Source of the DNA: Lachnospiraceae bacterium | Lineage (GTDB): Bacteria; Bacillota; Clostridia; Lachnospirales; Lachnospiraceae | NCBI GenBank assembly: GCA_024697065.1 | Contig: JAILGE010000027.1 | Location: forward strand, 1 to 64,000 | Length of the DNA: 64,000 bases | Reading direction: 5' to 3' | Shown here: piece by piece, positions 39,010 to 47,613 of the stretch | Layout of the letters: each line of letters starts with the position of its first letter | Numbering within the stretch: position 1 is the first letter of the stretch | Notes under the pieces: model-generated | The model's database searches: none | Told to the model about the DNA's origin: nothing | What the model saw: the letters and a program-made list of their open reading frames with translations, nothing else | Program-made: the position numbers and the translations under genes

Positions 39010-41781
39010 ATGATCGGTGCTATCATTGGTGACGTAGTAGGTTCCAGATTTGAAAAAGATAACTACAAAGGAAAAGATTTTGAGCTTTTCACAGATAAAA
39101 GCCGTGCGACAGATGATACTGTAATGACTATTGCGGTTGCTGCGGCGATCCTTAAAGCAAGACCTGAGTTCAAAGAGTTTTCCCCTAAGATAGTTCATTA
39201 TATGCAGACATTTGGCAGAAAATATCCCAATGCCGGATACGGCGGGAGATTTTCTACCTGGCTTTATGATCCCAATCCGCTCCCCTACCACAGTTTCGGT
39301 AACGGAGCTGCAATGAGGATCAGCCCTTGTGCATATGCGGCAAATGATCTTTTAAAAGCACTTCAGATCGGTGATCAGGTAACCAGTGTTACTCACGATC
39401 ATCCCGAAGGAATGAAAGGTGCGGAAGCAGTAATATCCGCAATAGTCCTTGCCAGAAAAGGTAAGAGCAAAGAAGAGATAAAGAAATATATCACAGGAAG
39501 ATATTATCCAATCAACTTTACTCTTGATGAGATAAGGGATGAATATACATTTGATGTAACGTGTCAGGGATCGGTACCACAGGCGCTGGAGGCATTTTTC
39601 GAGGCAGAGGATTTTGAAGATGCCATAAGAAACGCGGTTTCAATAGGTGGTGACAGCGATACCATCGCATGTATCACGGGAGGAATCGCGGAAGCATATT
39701 TCGGTATTCCGGAAGCTCTTGTTGAAAAAGTATATACATATCTCGACAGCGGTCTCAGAGATGTTATAGAGAATTTTGAAAGCTACTACCCTTCCAATAT
39801 CATCAAGGCTAAAAAGGAAGAGGATTATGTTTTCGATCTTGCTGTTGAAGAAAATAAGACAGAAGAACAGGCCGTGGAACAGACGACTCCGGTTGCCTCA
39901 CCCGATCAGCCTGTGATCCAAAAATCGGCAGATAATTTTACTGTTCCGGTCAGGACATCTAATACGGTTGCCCAGATAATCCCGGGTCAGCCCCTGCCCT
40001 CACAGCATCCTGCAGCATTCAGGCAGACCGTGATACCCACAAATTATAACGGTAAGCCTCTTCCTCAGATGCAGACCAACAGTCAGAGTATACAGGGATA
40101 TCGTCAGCCTATTCCACCTGCGTACAGACAGGGTGTGCCGACTCAGTATGTTCAGCAGCCCGAACCTTCCTATGGTCAGGGAGCTACTCTGCCCTATGGT
40201 GGTCAGCAGCAGCCGATACCTCCTGCATATCAGCAGGGAATTCCGAATATTCCCAATCAATATAATCCGAAGCCTTTGGAGGCTCAGGGACAGACGCAGC
40301 CTGTTATAATTCCGTCAGCTACATTCCAGCCTACGATGCTTCCTTTGAGATCCGAGATGGAGTCAACTGCTCCGGATCAGGATATCATTCCCATTGACGG
40401 AAGACCTGAGGCTGTTTCTGCAGCACCTGCATCACCGAAGCTTGCCATACCCAGAGGTTCGGCTTTTGAAGAGCCTTCTGCGATCAGAGACCGTGAAGAA
40501 CTGGCGGCACTTTTCAATATATCTCCCGATGCGGAAGAGAAAAAACCGGAGCCCGAGCCTGAGATAAAATCGGAAACCGAGCACACACCGGTACCTACTC
40601 CGATACCGATACCTACTCCTACACCGGTGCCTACACCTGCTCCGGTTCCGACACCCGCTCCTGCGCCTGCACCGGTATCCGAACCTTCACCCGCTCCTGC
40701 GCCCGTTAATGAAGAGGAGTCAGAGGTAAAGCCCTGGATACGTGATAATAAAACTATCCTTTCTGCGGCAAATCCTCTTTTAGGAGCCGCACAGCCCAAG
40801 CCAGAGCCATCAAAAGCCGCTCAGGATACGCCCCAGGCACATCCCATGCTTGGCCAGACTATGAAAGAGAAATTCCATTCGGAGGAGAAACCTGCCGATG
40901 AATGGACCATCAATATGGGAAAGCTTAATGAGACTCTTTCCATTTTTGAAAGGGGAGAATATGATGTTGACGGCAAGAGGGTAAAGTGTCAGTTAGACAA
41001 GACAAGGGCCGGCGCCGCACAGGTATTTCTACCCGATGATGTTTCCAGGATAGTAAATATACTTGGTCTTCCTCAGATCAAATGTAACAACCAGGTTATA
41101 TACAGATGTGATCCCATGGCTTCTTTCACATCTGCAAGAAAGATATATCTCGACAGCCCGTATCTGTTAAACGGCAGATTCGATCGTAAGGTTCTTGTCA
41201 TCAATATGACAAATCCCACGATACCGGGTGGAAATTCGAGAAACGGAGGAACGAGCTGCGAAGAGGATCTTTGCAGAAAGAGCTCATTGTTGTATTCTCT
41301 TGAAAGCTCCGCTGCAAAATCTTTCTATGAGTACAACAGACGCAGAGATACCGGCATGGCGTCAAATGCGATAATACTCAGCCCTGAGGTTGAGGTCATC
41401 CGTAATGAAGAAGGCGGATTATTGGACGAGTCCGTAATGGTATCCGTTATGAGCTGTGCTGCACCCAATCTTACACAGGGAAGAGAAGGTTTTTCCGACA
41501 GTGCATACGTAGGCTTACTTACCCAGAGGATCACCGGAATGGTAAAATGTGCCGCCTACTGGGGTTATCGCAACCTTGTGTTCGGAGCATGGGGATGCGG
41601 AGATAATAAGAATGACCCTGCCCTTATAGCAAGCCTCTTCAAGAAAGTCTTGGATGAGCTTTCCTATAACGGAATGGGAGTAAACGATCTTTTCAGCAAG
41701 ATAAATTTTGCAATACCGGACAAATCGGAAAATATGTCTCTGTTTAATGAATTTTACAGGCTGTTCGGCAGAAAGGTCTGA
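39010..41781 (+). CDS. Fusion of DraG-type ADP-ribosylglycohydrolase and bacterial PARG-like domain
   Basis: 923 residues. Residues 1-265 are a complete ADP-ribosylglycohydrolase: GDVVGSRFE (7-15), TDDTVMT (34-40), FGNGAAMRISP (97-106), VTHDHPEG and GGDSDTIACITGG (213-225), the metal-binding acidic clusters. Residues ~270-620 are a Pro/Gln/Glu-rich linker with runs of PTPxP repeats. Residues ~635-923 match the TIGR02452/DUF2263 microbial PARG family: NMTNPTIPGGN (732-742), CEE (750-752, usual QEE), SCAAPNL and GAWGCG (859-864). It should remove mono- and possibly poly-ADP-ribose from proteins or DNA. No ADP-ribosyltransferase is seen nearby. Confidence 0.9.
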   Translation: MIGAIIGDVVGSRFEKDNYKGKDFELFTDKSRATDDTVMTIAVAAAILKARPEFKEFSPKIVHYMQTFGRKYPNAGYGGRFSTWLYDPNPLPYHSFGNGAAMRISPCAYAANDLLKALQIGDQVTSVTHDHPEGMKGAEAVISAIVLARKGKSKEEIKKYITGRYYPINFTLDEIRDEYTFDVTCQGSVPQALEAFFEAEDFEDAIRNAVSIGGDSDTIACITGGIAEAYFGIPEALVEKVYTYLDSGLRDVIENFESYYPSNIIKAKKEEDYVFDLAVEENKTEEQAVEQTTPVASPDQPVIQKSADNFTVPVRTSNTVAQIIPGQPLPSQHPAAFRQTVIPTNYNGKPLPQMQTNSQSIQGYRQPIPPAYRQGVPTQYVQQPEPSYGQGATLPYGGQQQPIPPAYQQGIPNIPNQYNPKPLEAQGQTQPVIIPSATFQPTMLPLRSEMESTAPDQDIIPIDGRPEAVSAAPASPKLAIPRGSAFEEPSAIRDREELAALFNISPDAEEKKPEPEPEIKSETEHTPVPTPIPIPTPTPVPTPAPVPTPAPAPAPVSEPSPAPAPVNEEESEVKPWIRDNKTILSAANPLLGAAQPKPEPSKAAQDTPQAHPMLGQTMKEKFHSEEKPADEWTINMGKLNETLSIFERGEYDVDGKRVKCQLDKTRAGAAQVFLPDDVSRIVNILGLPQIKCNNQVIYRCDPMASFTSARKIYLDSPYLLNGRFDRKVLVINMTNPTIPGGNSRNGGTSCEEDLCRKSSLLYSLESSAAKSFYEYNRRRDTGMASNAIILSPEVEVIRNEEGGLLDESVMVSVMSCAAPNLTQGREGFSDSAYVGLLTQRITGMVKCAAYWGYRNLVFGAWGCGDNKNDPALIASLFKKVLDELSYNGMGVNDLFSKINFAIPDKSENMSLFNEFYRLFGRKV

Positions 41782-41804
41782 AGTAAAGAACCGGAGAAAG
41801 TTGT

Positions 41805-42800
41805 ATGCTGTACAGTCTTATGCCGGAAAAAGTGCTGATGCCATTGGCGGTTTTGGTAACATTTTTTCTGACATTCATATCGATAAAAATATTCAAAAAT
41901 AAACTTCCGCAGGATATGGGAAGAGCTTTTGCGGTAAACGGATCCCAATCAAAGGGAAAAGCCCGCGGGGCAGGTATTATCCTTATATTCTGTTTTGTAG
42001 CGGCCGCTCTTTTATTCTCCCCTCTTTCCATAGAGACAGGGTGTTACCTTTCATTGCTTGTAGCAGTGATGTTTACGGGTTTTTTTGATGACGCATCCAA
42101 AAAGCCCTGGGGAAATCTTGTGAAGGGAATACTTGATTCCGGAATCGCTGTTCTCACTGCAGTCACCTATCTGTATTTCAATGATAATAAGATAGATCTT
42201 CTTTTATTTGATATCTCGATAGAGATACCTTTGTGGTTGTATGCCATACTCATCATCCTGCTGGTATTTGCCAGCATCAATGTGATCAACTGCACTGACG
42301 GTGTGGACGGACTGTGCGGATCGCTTTCCATACTGACTCTGGGAGCGTTTGCTTTTATTCCCTCCGGGGCCGGTGTGTTATCCGAGCCTTATGAGAAGGC
42401 TGCAATACTATTTATAGCGGTACTTCTTGCATATCTTTGTTTTAATACCAAGCCCAGCACCATACTTATGGGAGATGCGGGATCCAGATCCATAGGACTG
42501 CTTGTGGCAATGGTGGCACTTAAGTCTCACGCTCCCCTGCTCTTCATCCCCTTTACTTTCGTAATGATAATAGATGGTGGTCTGGGATTGCTCAAACTTA
42601 CTGTGCTTCGTATAGAAAAGGGTGTATTTAAGATCAAGAATCCCAAATTTATGAAAAATATCCGTACACCGGTTCACGATCATGTCCGTAAGAATCTTTC
42701 CGAAGATTCGAGATGGTCCGATCCCCAGGTGGTGTGGAGATTTCTTATAATCCAGACGATGATAAGTATCAGTGTTTTGCTGTTTCTTTCATTTACATAA
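41805..42800 (+). CDS. MraY-like undecaprenyl-phosphate glycosyl-1-phosphate transferase
   Basis: 331 residues with about ten membrane helices. Family motifs: GFFDDASK (DDx2K), NCTDGVDGLCG, MGDAGSRSIG and the cytoplasmic PVHDHVRK, a variant of the MraY HHH motif (PxHHHF). The KGKARGAGI element parallels KxGTPTMGG of MraY. It transfers a sugar-phosphate to undecaprenyl phosphate for wall or surface polymer synthesis; whether it is the cell's MurNAc-pentapeptide enzyme or a paralogue cannot be told. ATG follows GGAGAAAGTTGT, 23 bases after the fusion gene. Confidence 0.88.
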   Translation: MLYSLMPEKVLMPLAVLVTFFLTFISIKIFKNKLPQDMGRAFAVNGSQSKGKARGAGIILIFCFVAAALLFSPLSIETGCYLSLLVAVMFTGFFDDASKKPWGNLVKGILDSGIAVLTAVTYLYFNDNKIDLLLFDISIEIPLWLYAILIILLVFASINVINCTDGVDGLCGSLSILTLGAFAFIPSGAGVLSEPYEKAAILFIAVLLAYLCFNTKPSTILMGDAGSRSIGLLVAMVALKSHAPLLFIPFTFVMIIDGGLGLLKLTVLRIEKGVFKIKNPKFMKNIRTPVHDHVRKNLSEDSRWSDPQVVWRFLIIQTMISISVLLFLSFT

Positions 42801-42815
42801 CATTGGTGCTATAAT
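42787..42815 (+). promoter_or_regulatory. Predicted promoter of parB
   Basis: TTTCAT (42787-42792), 17 bases, TATAAT (42810-42815), overlapping the end of the MraY-like gene. Start near 42822, 38 bases before parB. Confidence 0.5.
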
Positions 42816-42859
42816 TAAGCCGTATGCGTAAATTTTGAATATAGATAAGGTGAGGTAAA

Positions 42860-43819
42860 ATGGCTTCCACACCAGCAGATAAAAATACAGATAATGCAAG
42901 AACAGGTTCTGGACGTTCCCGTTTGGGGAAGGGCCTGAATGCGCTAATTACCAATAAGATAGCTACTCCCGGAACCGCGGTACCCGTAGGAAATGCGGTG
43001 ACAAAGGCAGTAAAGGAGGAAGTTTCCGAAGGAGCTGATCTGGTAAAATACGTTTCCATAGATCTTGTGGAGCGAAATAAAAAGCAGCCCCGTAAGAAAT
43101 TCGATGAGGAGAAGATCGCGGAACTTGCGGAGTCCATAAAGCAGAAAGGCGTACTGGATCCGCTTATCGTTACGAAGAAGGACGATCATTATATGATCGT
43201 TGCCGGTGAGCGCAGATGGAGAGCCTCCAGAAAGGCGGGCCTTAAGGAAATTCCCGTCATTATTAAAGAGCTTACCGACAGAGAGATCGCAGAGATCGCT
43301 CTTATCGAGAATATACAGAGAGAAGATCTCGATCCGATCGAAGAAGCAATGGCATACAGGGATCTTAAGGATGAGTATTCCTTAACGGATGATCAGGTTG
43401 CCGAGAAAGTTTCCAAGAGCAGAGTTGCTGTTACCAACAGCATGCGTTTGTTAAAACTTGATGAGCGCGTTCGTCAGATGGTGACTGAAAATAAGCTTAC
43501 TACCGGTCATGTAAGACCTCTGATCGGAGTGGAAGATCCTGATAAGCAGTATGAGCTTGCCCAGACAGCTTATGATATGAAGCTTTCAGTAAGAGAAGTT
43601 GAGAAGCTGGTTAAGACTTTCAGAAAGCCTCCAAAGGAAAAGCCCAAGAAGGATCTTGTAAAATATCAGATACAGTTCGACGAATTTGCGGGAAAGCTTG
43701 CGGAGAAGCTTGGAACAAAAGCTTCCGTTACGCTCACCGACAAGAGCAGCGGAAAACTTGAACTGGATTTTTACAGCAGTGATGATTTTGAAAGATTGTA
43801 TGAACTGTTGATGAAGTAA
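42860..43819 (+). CDS. parB: Chromosome partitioning protein ParB (Spo0J)
   Basis: 319 residues. The N-terminal ParA-stimulating region RSRLGKGLNALI is conserved, followed by the CTPase domain with GERRWRASRKAGL and IENIQREDLDPIEEA, the HTH with LTDDQVAEKVSKSRVAVTNSMRLLKL, and a C-terminal dimerisation domain. It binds the parS sites, two perfect copies of which lie 20 kb away next to parA. The ATG follows GTGAGGTAAA. Followed 9 bases later by a DUF4446 gene, its usual neighbour. Confidence 0.97.
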   Translation: MASTPADKNTDNARTGSGRSRLGKGLNALITNKIATPGTAVPVGNAVTKAVKEEVSEGADLVKYVSIDLVERNKKQPRKKFDEEKIAELAESIKQKGVLDPLIVTKKDDHYMIVAGERRWRASRKAGLKEIPVIIKELTDREIAEIALIENIQREDLDPIEEAMAYRDLKDEYSLTDDQVAEKVSKSRVAVTNSMRLLKLDERVRQMVTENKLTTGHVRPLIGVEDPDKQYELAQTAYDMKLSVREVEKLVKTFRKPPKEKPKKDLVKYQIQFDEFAGKLAEKLGTKASVTLTDKSSGKLELDFYSSDDFERLYELLMK

Positions 43820-43828
43820 GGAATTGTC

Positions 43829-44371
43829 ATGAGTGTCAGTGGAAACGGAAGTGCAATGTTAAATGCGATAGGAATGGGCAGACTCGATATGGGAGTCCTG
43901 CTCCTTATTGCATATATTCTCCTGATCGCCATGATAATATTTTCCGTATATATGATCGTGAGATACCGATATCTGCTGGATCGCTATGAACGTTTTATGA
44001 AAGGCGACAAGGCTGTTTCTCTCGAAGGTAAGATAGAAAACCTCATGGAAAATGTGGACATCCTCATTCACAATGATGAGGCAAATGCAGAGGATATCAG
44101 AAATCTTTACAGAAAGCATGAGACAGCATTTCAGAAGATAGGTCTGTATAAGTATGATGCATTCAAAGAGATGGGAGGAAACTTAAGCTTTTCTCTCGCC
44201 CTTCTTGATGAGAAGAATAACGGAGTGATCTTAAATTCCGTTCATTCAAGCAGCGGATGTTATACATATTCAAAAGAGATAAGGGAAGGAAAGTGCAAAA
44301 TAGACCTTTCCGTGGAAGAAAAGCAGGCCCTGGATCAGGCAGTCGGTTTCAACGGCAGGGCGCGCAGTTGA
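43829..44371 (+). CDS. DUF4446 family membrane protein
   Basis: 180 residues. One membrane helix at about 20-43 after a short Gly/Ser/Met-rich N-terminus, then a charged helix (LLDRYERFMKGDKAVSLEGKIENLM) and a compact soluble domain with YDAFKEMGGNLSFSLALLDEKNNG and VHSSSGCYTYSKEI. This is the pattern of DUF4446, found directly after parB in many Clostridia. Function unknown; context suggests a link to the chromosome/cell-cycle locus. Confidence 0.88.
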   Translation: MSVSGNGSAMLNAIGMGRLDMGVLLLIAYILLIAMIIFSVYMIVRYRYLLDRYERFMKGDKAVSLEGKIENLMENVDILIHNDEANAEDIRNLYRKHETAFQKIGLYKYDAFKEMGGNLSFSLALLDEKNNGVILNSVHSSSGCYTYSKEIREGKCKIDLSVEEKQALDQAVGFNGRARS

Positions 44372-44399
44372 TCAAGATAAGCTAACGGAGGAAATAGCT

Positions 44400-45728
44400 A
44401 TGATAGATATTAAATTTCTCAGGGAGAATCCCGAGGTAGTTAAAGAAAACATCAAAAAGAAATTTCAGGATGAGAAGCTTCCTCTTGTTGATGAGGTTAT
44501 AGAGCTTGATTCCGAAACAAGAAAGGCAAAGCAGGAAGGCGACGAACTCAGATCAAAGAGAAATTCCATCTCCAAAGAGATCGGCGGCCTGATGGGAAGA
44601 GCCAAGAAAGCAGAAGCTGCGGGAGATACTGCTGAAGCAGAAAAGCTCAGAGCAGAAGCAGAAAGCAAGAAAGCTGAGGTTGAGGCCGGAGCAAAGAGAC
44701 TCGAAGAGCTTGAAAAAATGGAAGTAGAGCTCGAAGAAAAGAAGAATAAGATCATGATGGTCATTCCCAATATCGTTGATCCCAGTGTTCCTGTGGGTAA
44801 GGATGACAGTGAGAACGTTGAGAATGAAAAGTTCGGCGATCCTTTCGTACCTGAATTTGAAGTTCCTTACCATGCCGATATCCTTGAAAAGATCGGCGGT
44901 CTTGATAAGGAAGCATCAGGCAGAACAAGCGGAAACGGCTTCTATTATCTCATCGGTGATGCTGCAAGACTTCATTCCGCAATGCTCAGCTTTGCAAGGG
45001 ATTTCATGATCGATAAGGGATTCACATACTGTATCCCGCCTTTCATGATCAGAAGTGATGTTGTTAAGGGCGTTATGAGCTTCAAGGAAATGGAAGCCAT
45101 GATGTACAAGATAGAGGGAGAAGATCTGTATCTCATCGGAACCAGTGAGCATTCCATGATAGGACGTTTCAAGGGTCAGATGATAGAAGAGAGCAAGCTT
45201 CCTTTATGTCTCACATCCTACTCACCGTGCTTCAGAAAAGAAGTTGGATCACACGGTATCGAGGAGAGAGGTGTGTACAGAGTTCACCAGTTTGAGAAGC
45301 AGGAAATGGTAGTTCTTTGCAAGCCCGAGGAATCCATGGACTGGTATAACAAGATGTGGTCATATACTGTTGAATTCTTCAGAAAGCTGGATGTTCCTGT
45401 AAGAACACTGGAATGCTGTACCGGCGATCTTGCGGATCTTAAAGTTAAGTCCTGTGACGTAGAGGCATGGAGCCCGAGACAGAAGAAGTACTTTGAAGTT
45501 GGATCATGCTCAACACTCGGCGATGCACAGGCAAGAAGACTCGGCATACGTACAAAGGGCGAGAACGGAACATATCTCGTTCATACTCTTAACAATACGG
45601 TTCTTGCAACACCGAGAGGACTTATCGCGGTTCTTGAGAATAATGTTAATGAGGATGGAAGCATCCGTATCCCTGAGGCTCTCAGACCTTATATGGGCGG
45701 TAAGTCAGTTATAGAAGTAAAGAACTGA
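44400..45728 (+). CDS. serS: Seryl-tRNA synthetase
   Basis: 442 residues, class II aminoacyl-tRNA synthetase. N-terminal long coiled coil (about 30-110, Glu/Lys/Ala-rich) that grips tRNA-Ser; catalytic domain with motif 2 FRKEVGSHGIEERGVYRVHQFEKQE (shown in part) and motif 3 HTLNNTVLATPRGLIAVLEN. These motifs look more like archaeal/eukaryotic-type SerRS (RVHQFEK, TLNxT) than the common bacterial RQHQFxK and TLNGS. The ribosome site GGAGGAAATAGCT is strong. No T-box is visible upstream. Confidence 0.94.
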   Translation: MIDIKFLRENPEVVKENIKKKFQDEKLPLVDEVIELDSETRKAKQEGDELRSKRNSISKEIGGLMGRAKKAEAAGDTAEAEKLRAEAESKKAEVEAGAKRLEELEKMEVELEEKKNKIMMVIPNIVDPSVPVGKDDSENVENEKFGDPFVPEFEVPYHADILEKIGGLDKEASGRTSGNGFYYLIGDAARLHSAMLSFARDFMIDKGFTYCIPPFMIRSDVVKGVMSFKEMEAMMYKIEGEDLYLIGTSEHSMIGRFKGQMIEESKLPLCLTSYSPCFRKEVGSHGIEERGVYRVHQFEKQEMVVLCKPEESMDWYNKMWSYTVEFFRKLDVPVRTLECCTGDLADLKVKSCDVEAWSPRQKKYFEVGSCSTLGDAQARRLGIRTKGENGTYLVHTLNNTVLATPRGLIAVLENNVNEDGSIRIPEALRPYMGGKSVIEVKN

Positions 45729-45753
45729 CCAGATCTTAAAAAGTTAAGTAATT

Positions 45754-45795
45754 GCCGGCTGCCAATCCGTGAAAGCCTTGACAGCCGGCTTTGTT
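45754..45795 (+). terminator. Terminator after serS
   Basis: GCCGGCTG (45754-45761) and CAGCCGGC (45782-45789) form an 8-base stem, followed by TTTGTTAATT, a weak U-tract. Confidence 0.65.
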
Positions 45796-45815
45796 AATTA
45801 TTAAGGAGGAAAGTA

Positions 45816-47468
45816 TTGAGAAAGAATTTTATCAAAACAGCTACGATGTTAGCAGCCGCATTTGTAACAGTATCAGCGGCTCTTACCTGCTCTGATAAGC
45901 TTCCCGGTTCGGGAAATGTTGCTGATGTTGCAACTGTTCAGGCATTAAATGCAACAAACTCTGTTGCTACAGGTGTTGACGTGTCCAAGTATCAGGGAAA
46001 CGTTAACTGGGCACAGGTGCGTAACTCTGGCGTAAGCTTTGCTTTTATAAGAGTAGGAAGCACCACATACGGAGTAGACCCTTACTTTGCAGCCAATATG
46101 GCAGGGGCTACCGCAGCAGGTCTTCGCACGGGTGTATATATATATTCATATGCGACTACACCCGAGCAGGCAGCTATGGAAGCTGGTATGGTGCTCAATC
46201 TGATCGCACCTTATCAGGTAAGCATGCCTGTGGTATTCGATATAGAAAGCAATGCTCATAAGAAGATGACACCGGAGCAGAATGCTGCTGTCTGCAACAC
46301 CTTCTGTTCCATAATCGAAGCTGCCGGATACTATCCCATGGTATACAGCAACACATTTTTCTTCACCAACAAGATCGGTCCCATCTTCTATGATAAGTGG
46401 GTTGCCCAGTACGGTGCAAACTGCCAGATACCCGATGCAAGCATCTGGCAGGCTATGTGCAACGGAAGTGTGCCCGGTATCGCCGGTGATGTCGATATCG
46501 ATTACATGATCAAGGATTACTCCAAGATCATCCTTGCTAACGGATTCTCCACAAGGGGCGGATATACTTACTACTATTCCAATTACAAGGTTGTCATGAA
46601 CAACTTCGTAAAGGACGGAGAGTTCACCTATTTTATGGATCCTGTAGGACATAAGGTTGTAAATACCTTCTATGCAGTAGGCGACGGAATGTACTACTTC
46701 GACACCAACGGACATATGCTCACCGGATTCCAGAAGCTTTTCGGAAGCACTTATTACTTTGGAACAGACGGTAAGATGGCTATAGGTCAGATCCCGGTGG
46801 GAGACAAGACATATCTCTTCATGGCAGACGGTAAGATGTATACCGGCTGGACAAGCGACGGTGTACATGCTTATTACTATTTCCCTGAGGACGGACATAT
46901 GGCTAAGGGGCTCCAGGAGCTTTCCGGCAAAAAGTACTTCTTCGAGGATAACGGATGGATGGTTATCGGTTACAAGGAGATCGGAGGTCTCAAGTATTTC
47001 TTCGATGCAGACGGAACCATGCATAAGGGATGGCTCTCCGATGGTATAAATATGTCTTACTTTGCAGAAGACGGACATATGCTCACAGGATTAAATACCA
47101 TTGGAAAGAGCACATACTATTTCGATAAAGACGGACATGCCCTTAAGGGTGTTCAGGCAATCAGCGGAAATAATTACTATTTTGATCCTGTAACAGCAGA
47201 GCAGAAGACAGGACTGGTTGCAGATGCGGCTGGATTACTTTACTTCGATCCCGCGACCAAGATCCAGATGAAGGGTCTGGTAGCACTTCCTGATGGTGTA
47301 AGATACTTTGATGAGAAGACAGGTGTAATGAAGACAGGAATCCAGAAGATCAATAACATCAAGTACTACTTTGATCCTGCAACAGGTGTACTTATGTGCA
47401 ATGCAGTGATAACGGGTGCAAATAACCAGGTATTTATCACAGGCCCTGACGGATCTATCGTAGAGTAG
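45816..47468 (+). CDS. GH25 lysozyme with choline-binding-like repeats
   Basis: 550 residues, secreted. TTG start with strong AGGAGGAAAGTA. Signal peptide about 1-27. Residues ~50-240 are a GH25 muramidase: GVDVSKYQG (Asp55), FDIES (Asp142, Glu144) and DVDIDYM, the active-site acids. The rest consists of about a dozen 20-residue Tyr/Gly-rich repeats (TYYFDxDGxMxTG type) of the cell-wall-binding family, which anchor it to wall or teichoic polymers. It cuts peptidoglycan between MurNAc and GlcNAc, probably in wall turnover. Confidence 0.94.
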   Translation: MRKNFIKTATMLAAAFVTVSAALTCSDKLPGSGNVADVATVQALNATNSVATGVDVSKYQGNVNWAQVRNSGVSFAFIRVGSTTYGVDPYFAANMAGATAAGLRTGVYIYSYATTPEQAAMEAGMVLNLIAPYQVSMPVVFDIESNAHKKMTPEQNAAVCNTFCSIIEAAGYYPMVYSNTFFFTNKIGPIFYDKWVAQYGANCQIPDASIWQAMCNGSVPGIAGDVDIDYMIKDYSKIILANGFSTRGGYTYYYSNYKVVMNNFVKDGEFTYFMDPVGHKVVNTFYAVGDGMYYFDTNGHMLTGFQKLFGSTYYFGTDGKMAIGQIPVGDKTYLFMADGKMYTGWTSDGVHAYYYFPEDGHMAKGLQELSGKKYFFEDNGWMVIGYKEIGGLKYFFDADGTMHKGWLSDGINMSYFAEDGHMLTGLNTIGKSTYYFDKDGHALKGVQAISGNNYYFDPVTAEQKTGLVADAAGLLYFDPATKIQMKGLVALPDGVRYFDEKTGVMKTGIQKINNIKYYFDPATGVLMCNAVITGANNQVFITGPDGSIVE

Positions 47469-47506
47469 TATCAAAAAAGTTGCAATTTATCAGATTTCTG
47501 ATATAG

Positions 47507-47534
47507 TTAATACGGATTTTATAATCCGTATTAA
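47507..47534. repeat. 12-base inverted repeat before tRNA-Arg
   Basis: TTAATACGGATT and AATCCGTATTAA form a perfect 12-base stem with a 4-base loop, five bases before the tRNA gene. No U-tract follows, so it is not a classical terminator. Confidence 0.85.
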
Positions 47535-47539
47535 CATAG

Positions 47540-47613
47540 GTTTCTGTAGCTCAGCAGGATAGAGCGTTCGCCTCCTAAGCGAAAGGCCGGCGGTTCGAAT
47601 CCGCCCAGGAACA
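47540..47613 (+). tRNA. tRNA-Arg (anticodon CCT)
   Basis: 74 bases fold into a full cloverleaf: acceptor GTTTCTG/CAGGAAC with one G-U pair, D-arm with GCTC, anticodon stem TTCGC/GCGAA with loop CTCCTAA, and T-arm CGGTTCGAATCCG. CCA is not encoded. It reads AGG codons. Confidence 0.95.

Noticed and set aside
38746-39291. A 181-codon minus-strand frame over the end of gyrA and start of the fusion gene
   Set aside because: It crosses a strong terminator and two clear plus-strand genes, and its Ser/Ile-rich sequence mirrors the acidic gyrA tail.
40560-40700. Non-coding tandem repeat in the Pro-rich segment
   Set aside because: The PTPxP-type repeats are in frame within the fusion protein linker and explained by the coding sequence.
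45729-45815. T-box or other riboswitch around serS/GH25
   Set aside because: Only a simple GC hairpin is present, and the gap before serS is 28 bases; no T-box core.
46146-47078. A 310-codon minus-strand frame opposite the GH25 gene
   Set aside because: It is the complement of the repetitive cell-wall-binding repeats; codon bias of the repeats keeps the opposite frame open. No family features or start signals.
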